64,000 nt of DNA, taken from Pelecanus crispus. Its lineage: Eukaryota; Chordata; Aves; Pelecaniformes; Pelecanidae. Shown here in pieces: positions 11,601-21,080 of this stretch; position 1 is the stretch's first letter; each line of letters begins with the position of its first letter. The DNA lies in NCBI RefSeq assembly GCF_030463565.1, contig NC_134662.1:5495001-5559000 (forward strand). Direction: 5' to 3'. The position numbers and the translations under genes were made by a program. Below the pieces are notes generated by a model that made no database searches, was not told the origin of the DNA, and saw only the letters and a program-made list of their open reading frames with translations.

Positions 11601-14600
11601 TCCCCCAGCACCCTGCACCCCCCAGCACCCCTCCTCGTTAACCCCCTTGGCCCCCACTGTGGTAGGGGACGGTGCCCCCCCGCCCCCACTGAGCTCTGGG
11701 GTGCGGGAGGGTCACGGGGAGCTCCTGCGTGGGGCGGGGGGGGGACACCTGGGGGATGTTTGGGGTGATGGGGGTGGCACAGGGCTCGCGGTGCCCGGCG
11801 TGGTGCCCACCATGGAGCCCACCACGGTCCCACCACGGTCCCACCACAGAGCCCACCACGGAGCTCATCAGGGAGCCACCACGGAGCCCACCATGGTCCC
11901 ACCACGGAGTCATCACAGAGCCCACCATGGTCCCACCATGGAGCTCATCAGGGAGCCACCACAGAGCCCACCATGGTCCCACCACGGAGCCATCACAGAG
12001 CCCACCACGGAGCCCACCATGGTCCCACCATGGAGCTCATCAGGGAGCCACCACGGAGCCCACCATGGTCCCACCACGGAGCCATCACAGAGCCCACCAC
12101 GGAGCCCACCATGGAGCCCACCATGGTCCCACCATGGAGCCCACCACGGTCCTACCACGGAGCCCACCATGGTCCCACCACGGAGCCCACCATGGTCCCA
12201 CCACGGAGCCATCACAGAGCCCACCATGGTCCCACGACGGTCCCACGACGGAGCCCACCACGGAGCTCATCAGGGAGCCACCACGGAGCCCACCATGGTC
12301 CCACCACGGAGCCATCACAGAGCCCACCATGGAGCTCAGCACGGTCCCACCGCAGTGCCGGTCATGGTGCCCAGCACAGAGCCATCATGGAGCTCACCAC
12401 GGTCCCACCATGCAGCCCATCACGGTGCTGATCACGGAGCCATCATGGAGCCCATCACGGAGCCCACCCACCCTGGCCCACCCCGGCATGGCGCAGGGGA
12501 CCGGTCCCCGGCCAGCAGCCGCCCTTCGGTGGTGGTGGGGGGTCTGTCCCCATGGCCTGGGGCGTGCCGGGAGCGGCGAAGGGTGCGACGGCCGCAGCGT
12601 CACCCCCGCGGCCACGGGGCCGGCACGGCGCCCACAGAGCCGCCCCACGGACGGCAGGGCAGCCTTTGGGTGGGGGGCAGGCCCTGTGTCCCCCACCCGG
12701 GGACAAAGCCAAGGCGGGGGGGGGGTGCAGGCCCTGTCCTCTCTTGGGGACACCCCCCCCACTCTCCTGCCCCCACAGCACGGGGATGGCGCTTGACCCC
12801 CAGCCCCATGAAGGGGTCGGTGCTGCCCCCCCCGCCATGGCGGGGGCTGAATCGGGCCCCCCCCCCGGCACGCGGTGATGCAAAGCGGAGTTGCCATGGC
12901 AACAGGTTGGGGAGTTCCCGCTCCTCCTTGCAGGCTCAAGGTCAGGAGGGAGAAAATGGGGGGGGGACACGGGGGGGGGGGGGGGAGCGCAGGCTGGGGG
13001 CTCCCCATATGCTGCACCCCGGGGGGAGACCCCAAACCGCTGCCGCCACTCGTCAGACCCCAGCGGACCCCCCGGGGATGCGGGGTCAGCACCCCCACGA
13101 CGCTGATGGCGGGGGCCCGATGCACCCCGGGGTGCTTGACCGAGCAGCACCCATGGGAGGGCGAGGGGCACCCGCTCCACGCCGGGGAGCCCCAGTTCAC
13201 CCCGTGGGTACCGGTTTGGCGGTGGCGGTCGGTGGGCACCGGGATGGGGCCGCGGCCGTGCCGGGCATCCCACGGGGTGCAGCGTGGGGGGCTGCGGGGG
13301 CTCCCCCCCAAGCCGTCCCCAGCGCCCCGGCTCTGCCTGCCAGGCAGCACTGCCATGGCAACGCGGCCTGACCCGCGCCGCGTCCCCGGCGTCACCGCAC
13401 CGGCAGCCTCATTAATTCCAGCATGGAAATCAGCTCTGCGCCGCGCCGGGGGCCGGGGGCGGCGACGGGGGGGGGGCCCTGCTGCAGCCCCGGCAGCCCC
13501 CGCGGTGCTGGCGCAGGCACACGCGTGCCCACGGGGCCCCGCCGCGGTGATGGGCGTCCCGGAGGGCGGCGGGGTCGTGTGTGTCCCCCCCCAAAGCTGG
13601 GTGCTGCTGTGGGGTGCTGAGCACCCGGGGAGGGGCGGGGGGAGCGGCTGCGGCCCTGCTCCGGCGGGATGGGGAGAGCGTCGGGGGCAACGCGTGCCCC
13701 GTGGCCTCCTGCGTCCCCCAGCAGCCCGAACGCCTGGGCGCTGCGTATCCCGCAGCGTCCCCCGGTGCCACGGGCCCCGTGGCGTCCTGCATGCCCCAGT
13801 GCATGCCACGGTGCATGCCATCCTGCGCGCCATGGACCCCGCAGCGTCCTGCATCCCCCGGTGCCACGGACCCCACAGAGTCCTGCATCCCCTGGTGCCA
13901 CGGACCCCGCAGTGTCCTGCATCCCACGGTGCCACGGATCCCGCAGCATCCTGCATGCCCCAGTGCATGCCACAGTGCATCCCATCCTGCGCGCCACGGA
14001 CCCCGCAGCGTCCTGCATCCCCTGGTGCCACGGACCCCGCAGTGTCCTGCATCCCCCGGCGCCACGGACCCTGTGGCGTCCTGCATGCCCCAGTGCATGC
14101 CATGGTGCATGCCATCCTGTGCGCCACGGACCCCGCAGCGTCCTGCATCCCCCAGAGCATCATCCCGCATCGCACAGCACCACGCATCCCACCGCAGCCC
14201 ACACGGCACGGCACCCTGTGTCCCGCAGCATCCCACAGCGCCGTATATCCCACGGCATCCCGCATCCCACGGCCGTCTGCATCCCACGGCATCCTGCGCG
14301 CCACGGCACCGTGTATCCTGCAGCACCCCGTATCCCACGGCACTGTGGACCCCACAGCGTCCCACAGCGCCACGGATCCCACATCCCATGGCACCATGGA
14401 TCCCACATCCCACGGTGCCATGGATCCCACATCCCATGGCGCCACGGATCCCACATCCCACGGTGCCATGGATCCCACATCCCATGGCACCATGGATCCC
14501 ACATCCCACGGTGCCATGGATCCCACATCCCATGGCACCATGGATCCCACATCCCACGGTGCCATGGATCCCACATCCCATGGCGCCACGGATCCCACAT

Positions 14601-17600
14601 CCCACGGTGCCACGGATCCCGTGGCACCCCGCATCCCTTGGCACCTCAGATCCCGTGGCACCTCGGATCCCACGGCATCCCGCACCCCCGGCACTGTGTC
14701 CCGTGCCCCATCCCAGGACGCGGTGCCCCCCCTCGCAGCCCCCTCCCAGCACCCCAGGACCCGGTTCCCCCCCGCACCCCCCGTGCCCCCCCGCAGCCCC
14801 AGGAGCGGGCGCGAGGGCAGCGGGGCTGTGGACTCTGTGCCAATCATTAACCCGCCGAAGGCTGGCGCCGATAAGGAGCGGAGCTGCCGGTGGCGGGGGG
14901 GTCCCGGTGGTGGTTGGGGGGGTCCCACCGAGCCCCAGGACCGTGGTGATCCCCCGAGGACACCAGGCGAGGTGGGGGGGGACACCCCAACCCCGCTGGG
15001 GTGCTCCCCATTTGGGAAGCGAGGGCCCCTTACTTTGGCCACGCTGCGGGACGGGGTCCGTGGGGTGGGGCCGGATTGGGGGTCCCCGTCTCCCGTGGGG
15101 TTGGAGGTGGGGACGGGCACACCGGGGTCCCTGGGGCGGGGGGGGGGGGCGCTGAGCCAGGCCCCCAGGGATTACCCCCCCTCCCCGCGCCGCCCTGCAA
15201 AATAGGTCACCCCGGCTGGCAGAGCCGGCGTTAACCCCGGGGCCGCCGGCGTCCTCGACACGGGGGTCTCGCCGGCGGGGGGGGGCAGGGAGTGGGGCGC
15301 AGAGCCCCCCCAGCACCGCGGTACTCACGTAGTCGTGGAAGGCTTTGGCCTCGCTGGAGTGCTCACAGGTTTCCCGGCGGTCGGGAGCGGCACAGTACAG
15401 GTCCCAGAAGACGCTGGAGGGGGGGGGACAGCGGGTCAGGACCCCCCCCGAAATGCATCCCCGTCCCCCCCACCCTGCCCTCACCCACCGCACGTCCCCC
15501 ACCCACGGCTGAGCCCGGCCACACTCGTGTCACCGATGGCCGGTGGGGTGGGGGGGCCGGTGCTGGGCTCGTGTCGCCCCCCCCCCCCCGGCATGGCGGG
15601 GGCCTCCCGGCTCCGGCGCTGCCGCCTGTTTTCCCTGGAAACGGTCGCTACGGCCGGAGCGCAAATTCCTGGGACTTTACATCAGGCTGCAGCATCCCGG
15701 GGCGGGATGGGGGGGGGTCTCCCGCTGCCTGCGCCCCCCGGCCCGGCTGCCGGGGTGGGAACAGGCCGGCGGAGGGGCTGGTGCTGCACGTGTGTGTCCC
15801 CCCCCCAGCACCGTTTGTGGGTTGCCCCCCAGATTTGGGGTGTGGTGGCCGGGTGCTGGCAGCGGGAGGGTTAAGGGCCTGGAAGGCGCTGTGCCCCCAC
15901 CTTCGTTGTCCGCCCCCCCCCCCCCATAAATCACCGACTAATCGTTTATTGGAAATGGCTAAATGCGGTGGTGGCGACACCGCGGCGCCCGGCACGGGCC
16001 GCATCCTGCAACCCCGCTGAGCCCCCCCCTCGCCGGCACGGCCACGTCAGGGTGAGACCCCCCACCACGACACCCCCCCCCCCCCCCACCGCCCGGCATC
16101 ACCATCACCCCCCGGGGTGCTCCGCTGGGGCCCCCCCCGGGTGCGGGGGGTCCAGGCCCTGGGCTGGGACCCCCCCCTGCCGCCGGGTGCCAAATTGGAT
16201 CCATCTGGAGGGGCCGGGCGGGGGGGGCCGGGGCGTAGCCGGGATGGGGGGGCCCCGAAATCGCTGATGGGAAAAGCAGAGCGGCAGGTTTATGGGGTAC
16301 GAGGTGATGTGGCGGCAGCGTGGGGAGGGGGGGGGCGGCCCCCAGCCCCAATCCCAGCCCCACCGCCGTGGGGAGGGGGGGGTCCAGCCGCGCTCCCGGC
16401 CCCCCCCCCCGCCCCCCGCCACCCCCAGACTCACCACCACCAGGAGTGCAGGAAGCCGGGGGGCTCGCCCAGCGTGATGTTCTTCTCCCATCGGATCTGC
16501 GGAGAGGGGCGCGAGGGCCGTCAGGGCCGCGCCAGGCCTGACGCCCCGGGGATGGGCTCGGGGGGCCTGCAGGCCCCGTGGGGGTGGGGGGGTCCAGGAG
16601 GTGCTGCCCGCCCCCCCCTTACCTCCGACAGGAAGGTCTGGGCCGATTTCTGGGCCCCCCACGTGCAGCAGGTACTCGTAGACGTACAATGCCAGCCTGC
16701 GGGGACGGGGACGGGGTGTCAGGGCCAGGCACGGACCCCCCACCCGGGACCCACCACCCTGCTGCGGGGACAGCGTCCCCACGGCCGTCAACCGCCGGAG
16801 CGGCACGGTGCCGTCCCCGTCCGACAGACCCCAAAAGGGGGGACCCCGGGGGAGGGTCAGGATGCAGCCCCCCGTTAATAAATGCAGAATTAAGGAGGGG
16901 GATTCCATGTCACCTCCCTGCAAGGGACCCCCACGGGCATCGCGGGTGACGCCGAGCCCCACCGGTGACACCGGGCACCTCTCCACGGCAACCGCCCCGG
17001 TTCCCGGTTCCTGTCATCGGTGGGATGCGACGGGTGACACGCAACGGGTGACACGTCCCACGCAGGATGTGGCCGAGGGGGCCGGTGCCACCGCCGGTGT
17101 CCCCTGGCCAGGGACCTTCCGGGGGACACCGGGGACCCATCCCGGTGCTCCATCACCCCCCGGCAGCGGGGAACGGGACCTGCGGGGACCCCACGGGGGT
17201 GGCCGGGCTCAGGGGCCGGGGGGGGTGCAGCCCCCGGTTCTGGCAGGTGCCCCGGGGGGCGGATGAAGCCCCCGCCGGGGACAGCGGTGGCCCCAGCACC
17301 GGGGCACAGCGGGGACGGACACAGCCGGGAGTGCCAGGACACGCTGCCGGTGCCCCGGGGGATGGCACAGCCGGGGGGAGCATCCCGGTTCCCAGTACCC
17401 CGGGGGATGGCACAGCCGGGGGGAGCATCCCGGTTCCCAGTACCCCGGGGGATGGCACGGCCGGGGGGAGCATCCCGGTTCCCAGTACCCCGGGGGATGG
17501 CACGGCCGGGGGGAGCATCCCGGTTCCCAGTACCCCGGGGGATGGCACGGCCGGGGGGAGCATCCCGGTTCCCAGTACCCCGGGGGATGGCACGGCCGGG

Positions 17601-18819
17601 GGGAGCATCCCGGTTCCCAGTACCCCCGGGGGATGGCACGGCCGGGGGGAGCATCCCGGTTCCCAGTACCCCGGGGGATGGCACGGCCGGGGGGAGCATC
17701 CCGGTTCCCGGCAGATGGCAATGCCCAGGGGGAGCATCCCGGCTCCCAGTGGCCCCGGGGCACATCCCGGTTCCCGGTGCCCTGGGGAATGGCAATGCCC
17801 AGGGCACATCCCGGTGGTCCCGGTGCCCATCCCGGTTCCCGGTGCCCCGGGGGATGGCAATGCCCAGGGCACATCCCGGTGGTCCCGGGGCACATCCCGG
17901 CCCCTGGTACCCCGGGGGATGGCACGGCCCAGGGCACATCCCGGCTCCCGGCGGCCCCGGGGGATGGCACGGCCCGGGGCACATCCCGGTTCCCGGTGGT
18001 CCCGGTGCCCATCCTGGTTCCCGGTACCCCGGGGGATGGCACGGCCCGGGGCACATCCCGGTGGCCCCGGGGCACATCCCGGCTCCCGGTGCCCCGGGGG
18101 ATGGCAATGCCTGGAGCACATCCCGGTGGCCCCGGGGCACATCCCGGTTCCCGGTGGTCCCGAGGGATGGCAATGCCCAGGGCACATCCCGGCCCCCGGT
18201 GGTCCCGGTGCCCATCCCGGTTCCCGGTGGCCCGGGGGATGGCAATGCCTGGAGCACATCCCGGTGGTCCCGGGGCACATCCCGGTTCCCGGTACCCCGG
18301 GGGATGGCACGGCCCGGGGCACATCCCGGTGGCCCCGGGGCACATCCCAGTTCCCGGTGGCCCGGGGGATGGCAATGCCTGGACCACATCCCGGTGGCCC
18401 CGGGGCACATCCCGGCTCCCGGTGCCCCGGGGGATGGCAATGCCTGGAGCACATCCCGGTTCCCGGTGGTCCCGAGGCACATCCCGGCTCCCGGTGCCCC
18501 GGGGGATGGCAATGCCTGGAGCACATCCCGGTGGCCCCGGGGCACATCCCGGTTCCCGGTGGCCCCGGTGTCCGGCTGAACCCCGCCGGCTCCCACTGCC
18601 CCGCGCCGGCTGCCGGTGCACCCCGCCGGGGCGGGGCCGCGGGGGTCCGCCCGCCCCCCGATTCCCCCTCCGCCGTCCCCCCCCGTTACCGTCCCCGCTC
18701 CCCCGGCGGCCGCCCCGGCAAACTTCCGCGCCCCCGGCCCGCGCCCGCCCCCGCCGCACTCACTTCTCGCGGGCCTGGCCGTCCGAGGGCACGCCGGAGC
18801 CCTTGCCCTTGGCGTACAT
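5622..18819 (-). CDS. SSBP4: Single-stranded DNA-binding protein 4 (17 of 18 coding exons)
   Basis: Nuclear LDB/LIM-complex cofactor of the SSBP2/3/4 family. Exons, 5' to 3': 18764-18819, 16623-16696, 16435-16496, 15329-15413, 10411-10500, 9528-9612, 9329-9389, 9147-9216, 8964-9034, 7862-7929, 7684-7729, 7528-7563, 7384-7438, 7199-7269, 7023-7101, 6751-6779, 5622-5723. All have GT-AG borders and matching phases. The start is [19 protein letters not shown]; exons 1-4 give the LisH/LUFS domain ([33 protein letters not shown]), followed by the Pro/Gly/Met-rich region ([55 protein letters not shown]). The final exon for the YSPSMTMSV-type tail is not seen and presumably lies in the gap. Exons 2, 6 and 7 each hold one surplus base that shifts the frame although flanking residues are conserved, which suggests sequence errors. 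SSBP4 rather than SSBP2/3 by synteny with ISYNA1 and LRRC25. Confidence 0.93.
5730..6720. repeat. G-rich minisatellite (51-58 bp units, each with AATAAA) in SSBP4 last visible intron
   Basis: Tandem units of roughly 51-58 bp combine runs of 7-10 G with CCCAGTGCAT, CCAATAAATGGG and TCCCAGTCCATG. They fill the intron between SSBP4 exons 16 and 17. About 14 units carry a + strand AATAAA, and G-run length varies between copies. It is G-rich on the + strand (C-rich on the SSBP4 transcript). The Pro/Trp/His-rich open frames on the minus strand are artefacts of the array. Confidence 0.9.
7930..8963. repeat. C-rich minisatellite filling SSBP4 intron 9
   Basis: From about 7985 to 8935 the intron is a degenerate tandem array of short C-rich words (CCCATCCC, CATCCCTGTATCCCTGACC, CCCAAACCCATCCCC) grouped into higher-order units of roughly 30-60 bp, with a segment at about 8510-8620 nearly repeated at 8720-8820. 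The SSBP4 transcript strand is G-rich here (GGGATGGGGATAGGG-like) and could form G-quadruplexes. Only the intron borders resemble ordinary sequence. Confidence 0.85.
9826..10315. repeat. Alternating purine-pyrimidine (CA/CG) tract in SSBP4 intron 5
   Basis: About 490 bp dominated by interrupted CACACGC, GCATGCACAC, CGCGCAC and CACGTGTGCAC words. The strict purine-pyrimidine alternation and mixed CA/CG content are the classic composition for left-handed Z-DNA. It ends about 95 bp from exon 5 (10411-10500). No unit of constant length is seen, so it is a cryptically simple microsatellite rather than a minisatellite. Confidence 0.75.
11800..12475. repeat. CCACCAYGG-based minisatellite in SSBP4 intron 4
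   Basis: Tandem array made of 9-12-bp words (CCCACCATGGTCC, CCACCACGGAGC, CATCACAGAGC) organised into higher-order repeats that recur through GAGCTCATCAGGGAGCCACC at about 11850, 11942, 12035 and 12263. CCATGG occurs repeatedly. Stop-free frames across it give His/Pro/Ser-rich artefacts on the + strand and Trp/Gly-rich artefacts on the - strand. Confidence 0.88.
13780..14690. repeat. Minisatellite with 24-25-bp GGATCC-bearing units, SSBP4 intron 4
   Basis: Two parts. At 13780-14160, long units (about 60-170 bp) carry CCCGCAGCGTCCTGCATCCC and CCCCAGTGCATGCCA. At about 14370-14620 a regular array of 24-25-bp units of the form GGATCCCACATCCCAYGG follows, with alternating GCACCAT and TGCCAT fillers, so the array is effectively a 49-bp dimer. 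Each regular unit carries GGATCC. Confidence 0.88.
15414..16434 (-). other. SSBP4 intron 3 (1.0 kb), no gene
   Basis: Mostly C- or G-homopolymer-rich spacer. Less biased patches at about 15625-15690 (TTTTCCCTGGAAA near-palindrome, TTCCTGGGA) and 15925-15970 (GACTAATCGTTTATTGG) stand out from the surrounding composition and could be regulatory. Nothing coding is seen. Confidence 0.45.
16697..18763 (-). other. SSBP4 intron 1 (2.1 kb)
   Basis: First intron of SSBP4 between the start-codon exon and exon 2. Bases 16700-17340 are GC-rich unique sequence without a supportable frame; 17340-18570 is the minisatellite listed separately. The donor-proximal 18580-18763 belongs to the promoter CpG island. 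Confidence 0.6.
17340..18570. repeat. 45-bp minisatellite in SSBP4 intron 1
   Basis: About eight near-identical 45-bp units (17357-17720) follow the pattern CCCCGGGGGATGGCACGGCC then GGGGGGAGCATCCCGGTTCC and CAGTA. They are followed to about 18570 by diverged units that mix GGGGCACATCCCGGTGGCCC, GGCAATGCCCAGGGCACATC and CATCCCGGTTCCCGG. The unit has CCCGGG in nearly every copy. Apparent Pro/Gly frames exist on both strands and are artefacts. Confidence 0.92.
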
Positions 18820-19060
18820 GCTGGGGCGGCGGCGCGGCACCGGCTGTCAGCGGCCCCGGCCCCGGCCCCGCGTCCCCGCCGCCATCCCGGCCCCGGCCCC
18901 GGCCCCGGCGGCTCCGGCCGCGCACCCGCGGGGGAGCTTGAAACCGCCGCGCCGGGCCGGGGGTCCCCGCGCCGCCGCCTCCCCCCGCCCGGCTGTTCCA
19001 GCAACACCGCCCCCCCCCCCCCCGCCCGCGCCCGCCGCTCTTAAAAGGGCGATGGCAGCG
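18820..19060 (-). promoter_or_regulatory. SSBP4: SSBP4 CpG-island promoter / 5' UTR
   Basis: Directly upstream of the SSBP4 start codon (18817-18819) the sequence is extremely CpG-rich with GC boxes and GGCCCCGGCCCC runs, without a TATA box at a fixed distance. A CTTAAAAGGG element at about 19039 marks the far edge. The transcription start is not determined. Assignment is by position and composition. Confidence 0.55.
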
Positions 19061-19179
19061 CGGCGGCGTGGGGGGGGGGGGGACGGGGGGACGGGGGTGC
19101 GCAGGGGAGGGAGGGGCAGGGAGGCGGCGGGGGGGGGCCACGGGGATGGTGGGCACGGGGGGGCGTGGAGGGGCGGTGA

Positions 19180-19960
19180 TATGAGGGGGGGCGCGGTGGT
19201 CACAGAGGGACGCGGACACGAGGGGGTGGGCATGGGGGGGACGCAGAGGATGGGGGGGATGAGCCTGGGGGGCACGGACACGAGGGGGTGGGCATGGGGG
19301 GACAGGGGCATGAAGGGGGACACGGACACGGCGGTCACAGAGGGACACGGACACGAGGGGGTGGGCATGGGGGGACAGGGGCATGAAGGGGGACACGGAC
19401 ACGGCGGTCACAGAGGGACACGGACACGAGGGGGTGGGCATGGGGGGGACGCAGAGGATGGGGGGGGTGAGCCTGGGGGGCACGGACACGAGGGGGTGGG
19501 CATGGGGGGATGCAGAGGATGGGGGGTGAGCCTGGGGGGCAGGGACGCGAGGGGATGGGCATGGGGGGACAGGGGCATGAAGGGGGACACGGACACGAGG
19601 GGGTGGGCATAGGGGGGACAGGGGGGCGGGGTGGGTGGGCACAGACGCGGTGGACACAGGGACGTGGATGGGGGGGGGGGGGACATGGAGGGCCACGGAC
19701 ACCAGGGGGCGGGCGCGGCCGCGGCGGACAGACGGACACGGACGTGATGGGGGGGCGCAGAGGGCCGCGCAGACGAGGGGACGGACACTGACACGAGGGG
19801 AGGGACACGGACACAGGGACGTGGAGACGAGGGGGTGGGCATGGAGGCACACGGGCACGGGGGGGCCCGGACACGAGGGGGTGGACACGGGGCACAGGTG
19901 CACGGGGGGACACAGACACGGGGGGGGGGGGGCACGGACGTGGGGAGCACCGAGACAGGG
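19180..19960. repeat. GGACACGGACACGAGGGGGTGGGCAT minisatellite upstream of SSBP4
   Basis: Degenerate tandem array of GGACACGGACACGAGG, GGGTGGGCATGGGGGGACAG and GGGCATGAAGGGGGACACGG words. Units of about 45-60 bp are grouped into larger blocks; a block at about 19270-19370 is nearly repeated at 19340-19440. It lies between the divergent SSBP4 (-) and LRRC25 (+) promoters. Confidence 0.82.
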
Positions 19961-20204
19961 ACACGGACCCTGCCCACGGACGTGGGCGCTCCCCCACGCA
20001 CACCCTGCACCGAGCCCTCCCGCCCAGCCCGGGGGTCCCCTCGCAAGCAGGGGGGGTGACCCCACGCAGAGCCCCCCGTGGGTGCCGAGGCCCCCAGGGA
20101 GGGCCCGATCCTGGCCGCACGCGCTCCCCAGGCCGCCATGTTCATTGCACCAGCACATCACGAAGACCCCGACACCCCGCTGTGCTGCGGCCGCTTCACC
20201 GGGC

Positions 20205-20450
20205 GCCGCGATTGTGCACGCGTGTGTATGGCAGCGCACGCCTGTGCGTGTGGCAGCGCACGCGTGTGCGCGCGGCAGTGCACGTGGCGGCGCACGCCTG
20301 TCCGTGCTGCCGGTGAGCGCGCGTGTGCGCGCAGGCACCCGCGAACGTACATGGGGTGCGTGCGTGAGCGCCCAGCACATGTGTACCTACATGCATGTGC
20401 AAGCGTGTAGCAGCATGTGCACATCCGTGTGCGCCCACGCGTGTGCCGGG
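20205..20450. repeat. GTGCGCGCACG alternating purine-pyrimidine tract
   Basis: About 245 bp of GTGCACGCGTGTG, GCGCACGCCTGTGCG and CATGTGTACCTACATGC words. Composition is similar to the tract at 9826-10315, but no common unit was identified. A Z-DNA-prone tract lying upstream of LRRC25. Confidence 0.65.
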
Positions 20451-21057
20451 GGGGGGCATTGGATCCCCCCGCTTGGGTGCTCCGGGGGCACCGGGGCCAC
20501 AGGGCTGGGGTCCCCCAGTCGGTGCCAGCAGGCGAGGCCGCGGGGATGCCCAGCACCCAGCTGGCCCCCCCCAGCCCCGAGACCCCCGGGGACCCCCCGG
20601 GCCCCTGGGGCAGGGAGCAGCAACGCGGCGGCACCCAGGGGCAGAGCCCTGCAGCACCCCAGGAAAGGGTTAGGGGGGTCTGGTGGTGGCCGAGGGGTGC
20701 TGAGGTGGGGGGTGCTGCCCCCTGTCACCCCCCGGGGCAGGCTACGCCCTGGCAGGGTGACACGGACAGCGGGACCCGCCTGTTCCTCTTCCCGCGGCCC
20801 TGCCTGCGCCAGGCAGAGAGGCGACCGGAGCACAGGCGAGTTGGGGTGCTGGGGCTGGGGGGGGGGTGTGGGGGGGGGGTGTGGAAAACCCACCCGCTGG
20901 GACCCCCGGGTGCTGCCCTGCCTGGGGAGAGAGGCAGCGGGGTGGGTGCCAGACTGGGCTGCGCTGGTTTGCACTGGGAGGGGGAAACGGGGACGCTCAG
21001 CGGGAACGGGGGGATGCTCAGGCAGGTGTTGCTGACCCCCCCCCGTTTCCCACCCAG
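20451..21057 (+). other. LRRC25 upstream region, possible 5' UTR exon
   Basis: Unique GC-rich sequence between the CA/CG tract and the acceptor TTTCCCACCCAG ending at 21057. The acceptor implies that a non-coding exon lies upstream, but I cannot place its donor with confidence. No TATA box was recognised. No other coding sequence is supported. Confidence 0.4.
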
Positions 21058-21080
21058 GCGCCCGGCGGGGTGGAGGGGCC

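Larger units (their letters stand above)
10501..15328 (-). other. SSBP4 intron 4 (4.8 kb) with two minisatellites and possible conserved islands
   Basis: The largest SSBP4 intron. It contains two tandem arrays (11800-12475 and 13780-14690, listed separately) and short islands of less repetitive, less GC-biased sequence: about 10920-11000 (contains GGAATGT), 12880-12940 (perfect RFX palindrome), 13345-13440 (second X-box-like motif and ATTAATTCCAGCATGG) and 14830-14880 (CCAATCATTAAC, GATAAG). The islands could be conserved regulatory elements; that is inference. No exon-like frame is supported. Confidence 0.5.

Noticed and set aside
12394-15502. Minus-strand open frame of about 900 codons and + strand counterparts
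   Set aside because: They cross the SSBP4 intron 4 minisatellites; only 15329-15413 within them is a real exon (SSBP4 exon 4).
17067-19612. Pro/Gly-rich frames of over 600 codons on both strands
   Set aside because: Products of the 45-bp array and its diverged units in SSBP4 intron 1.
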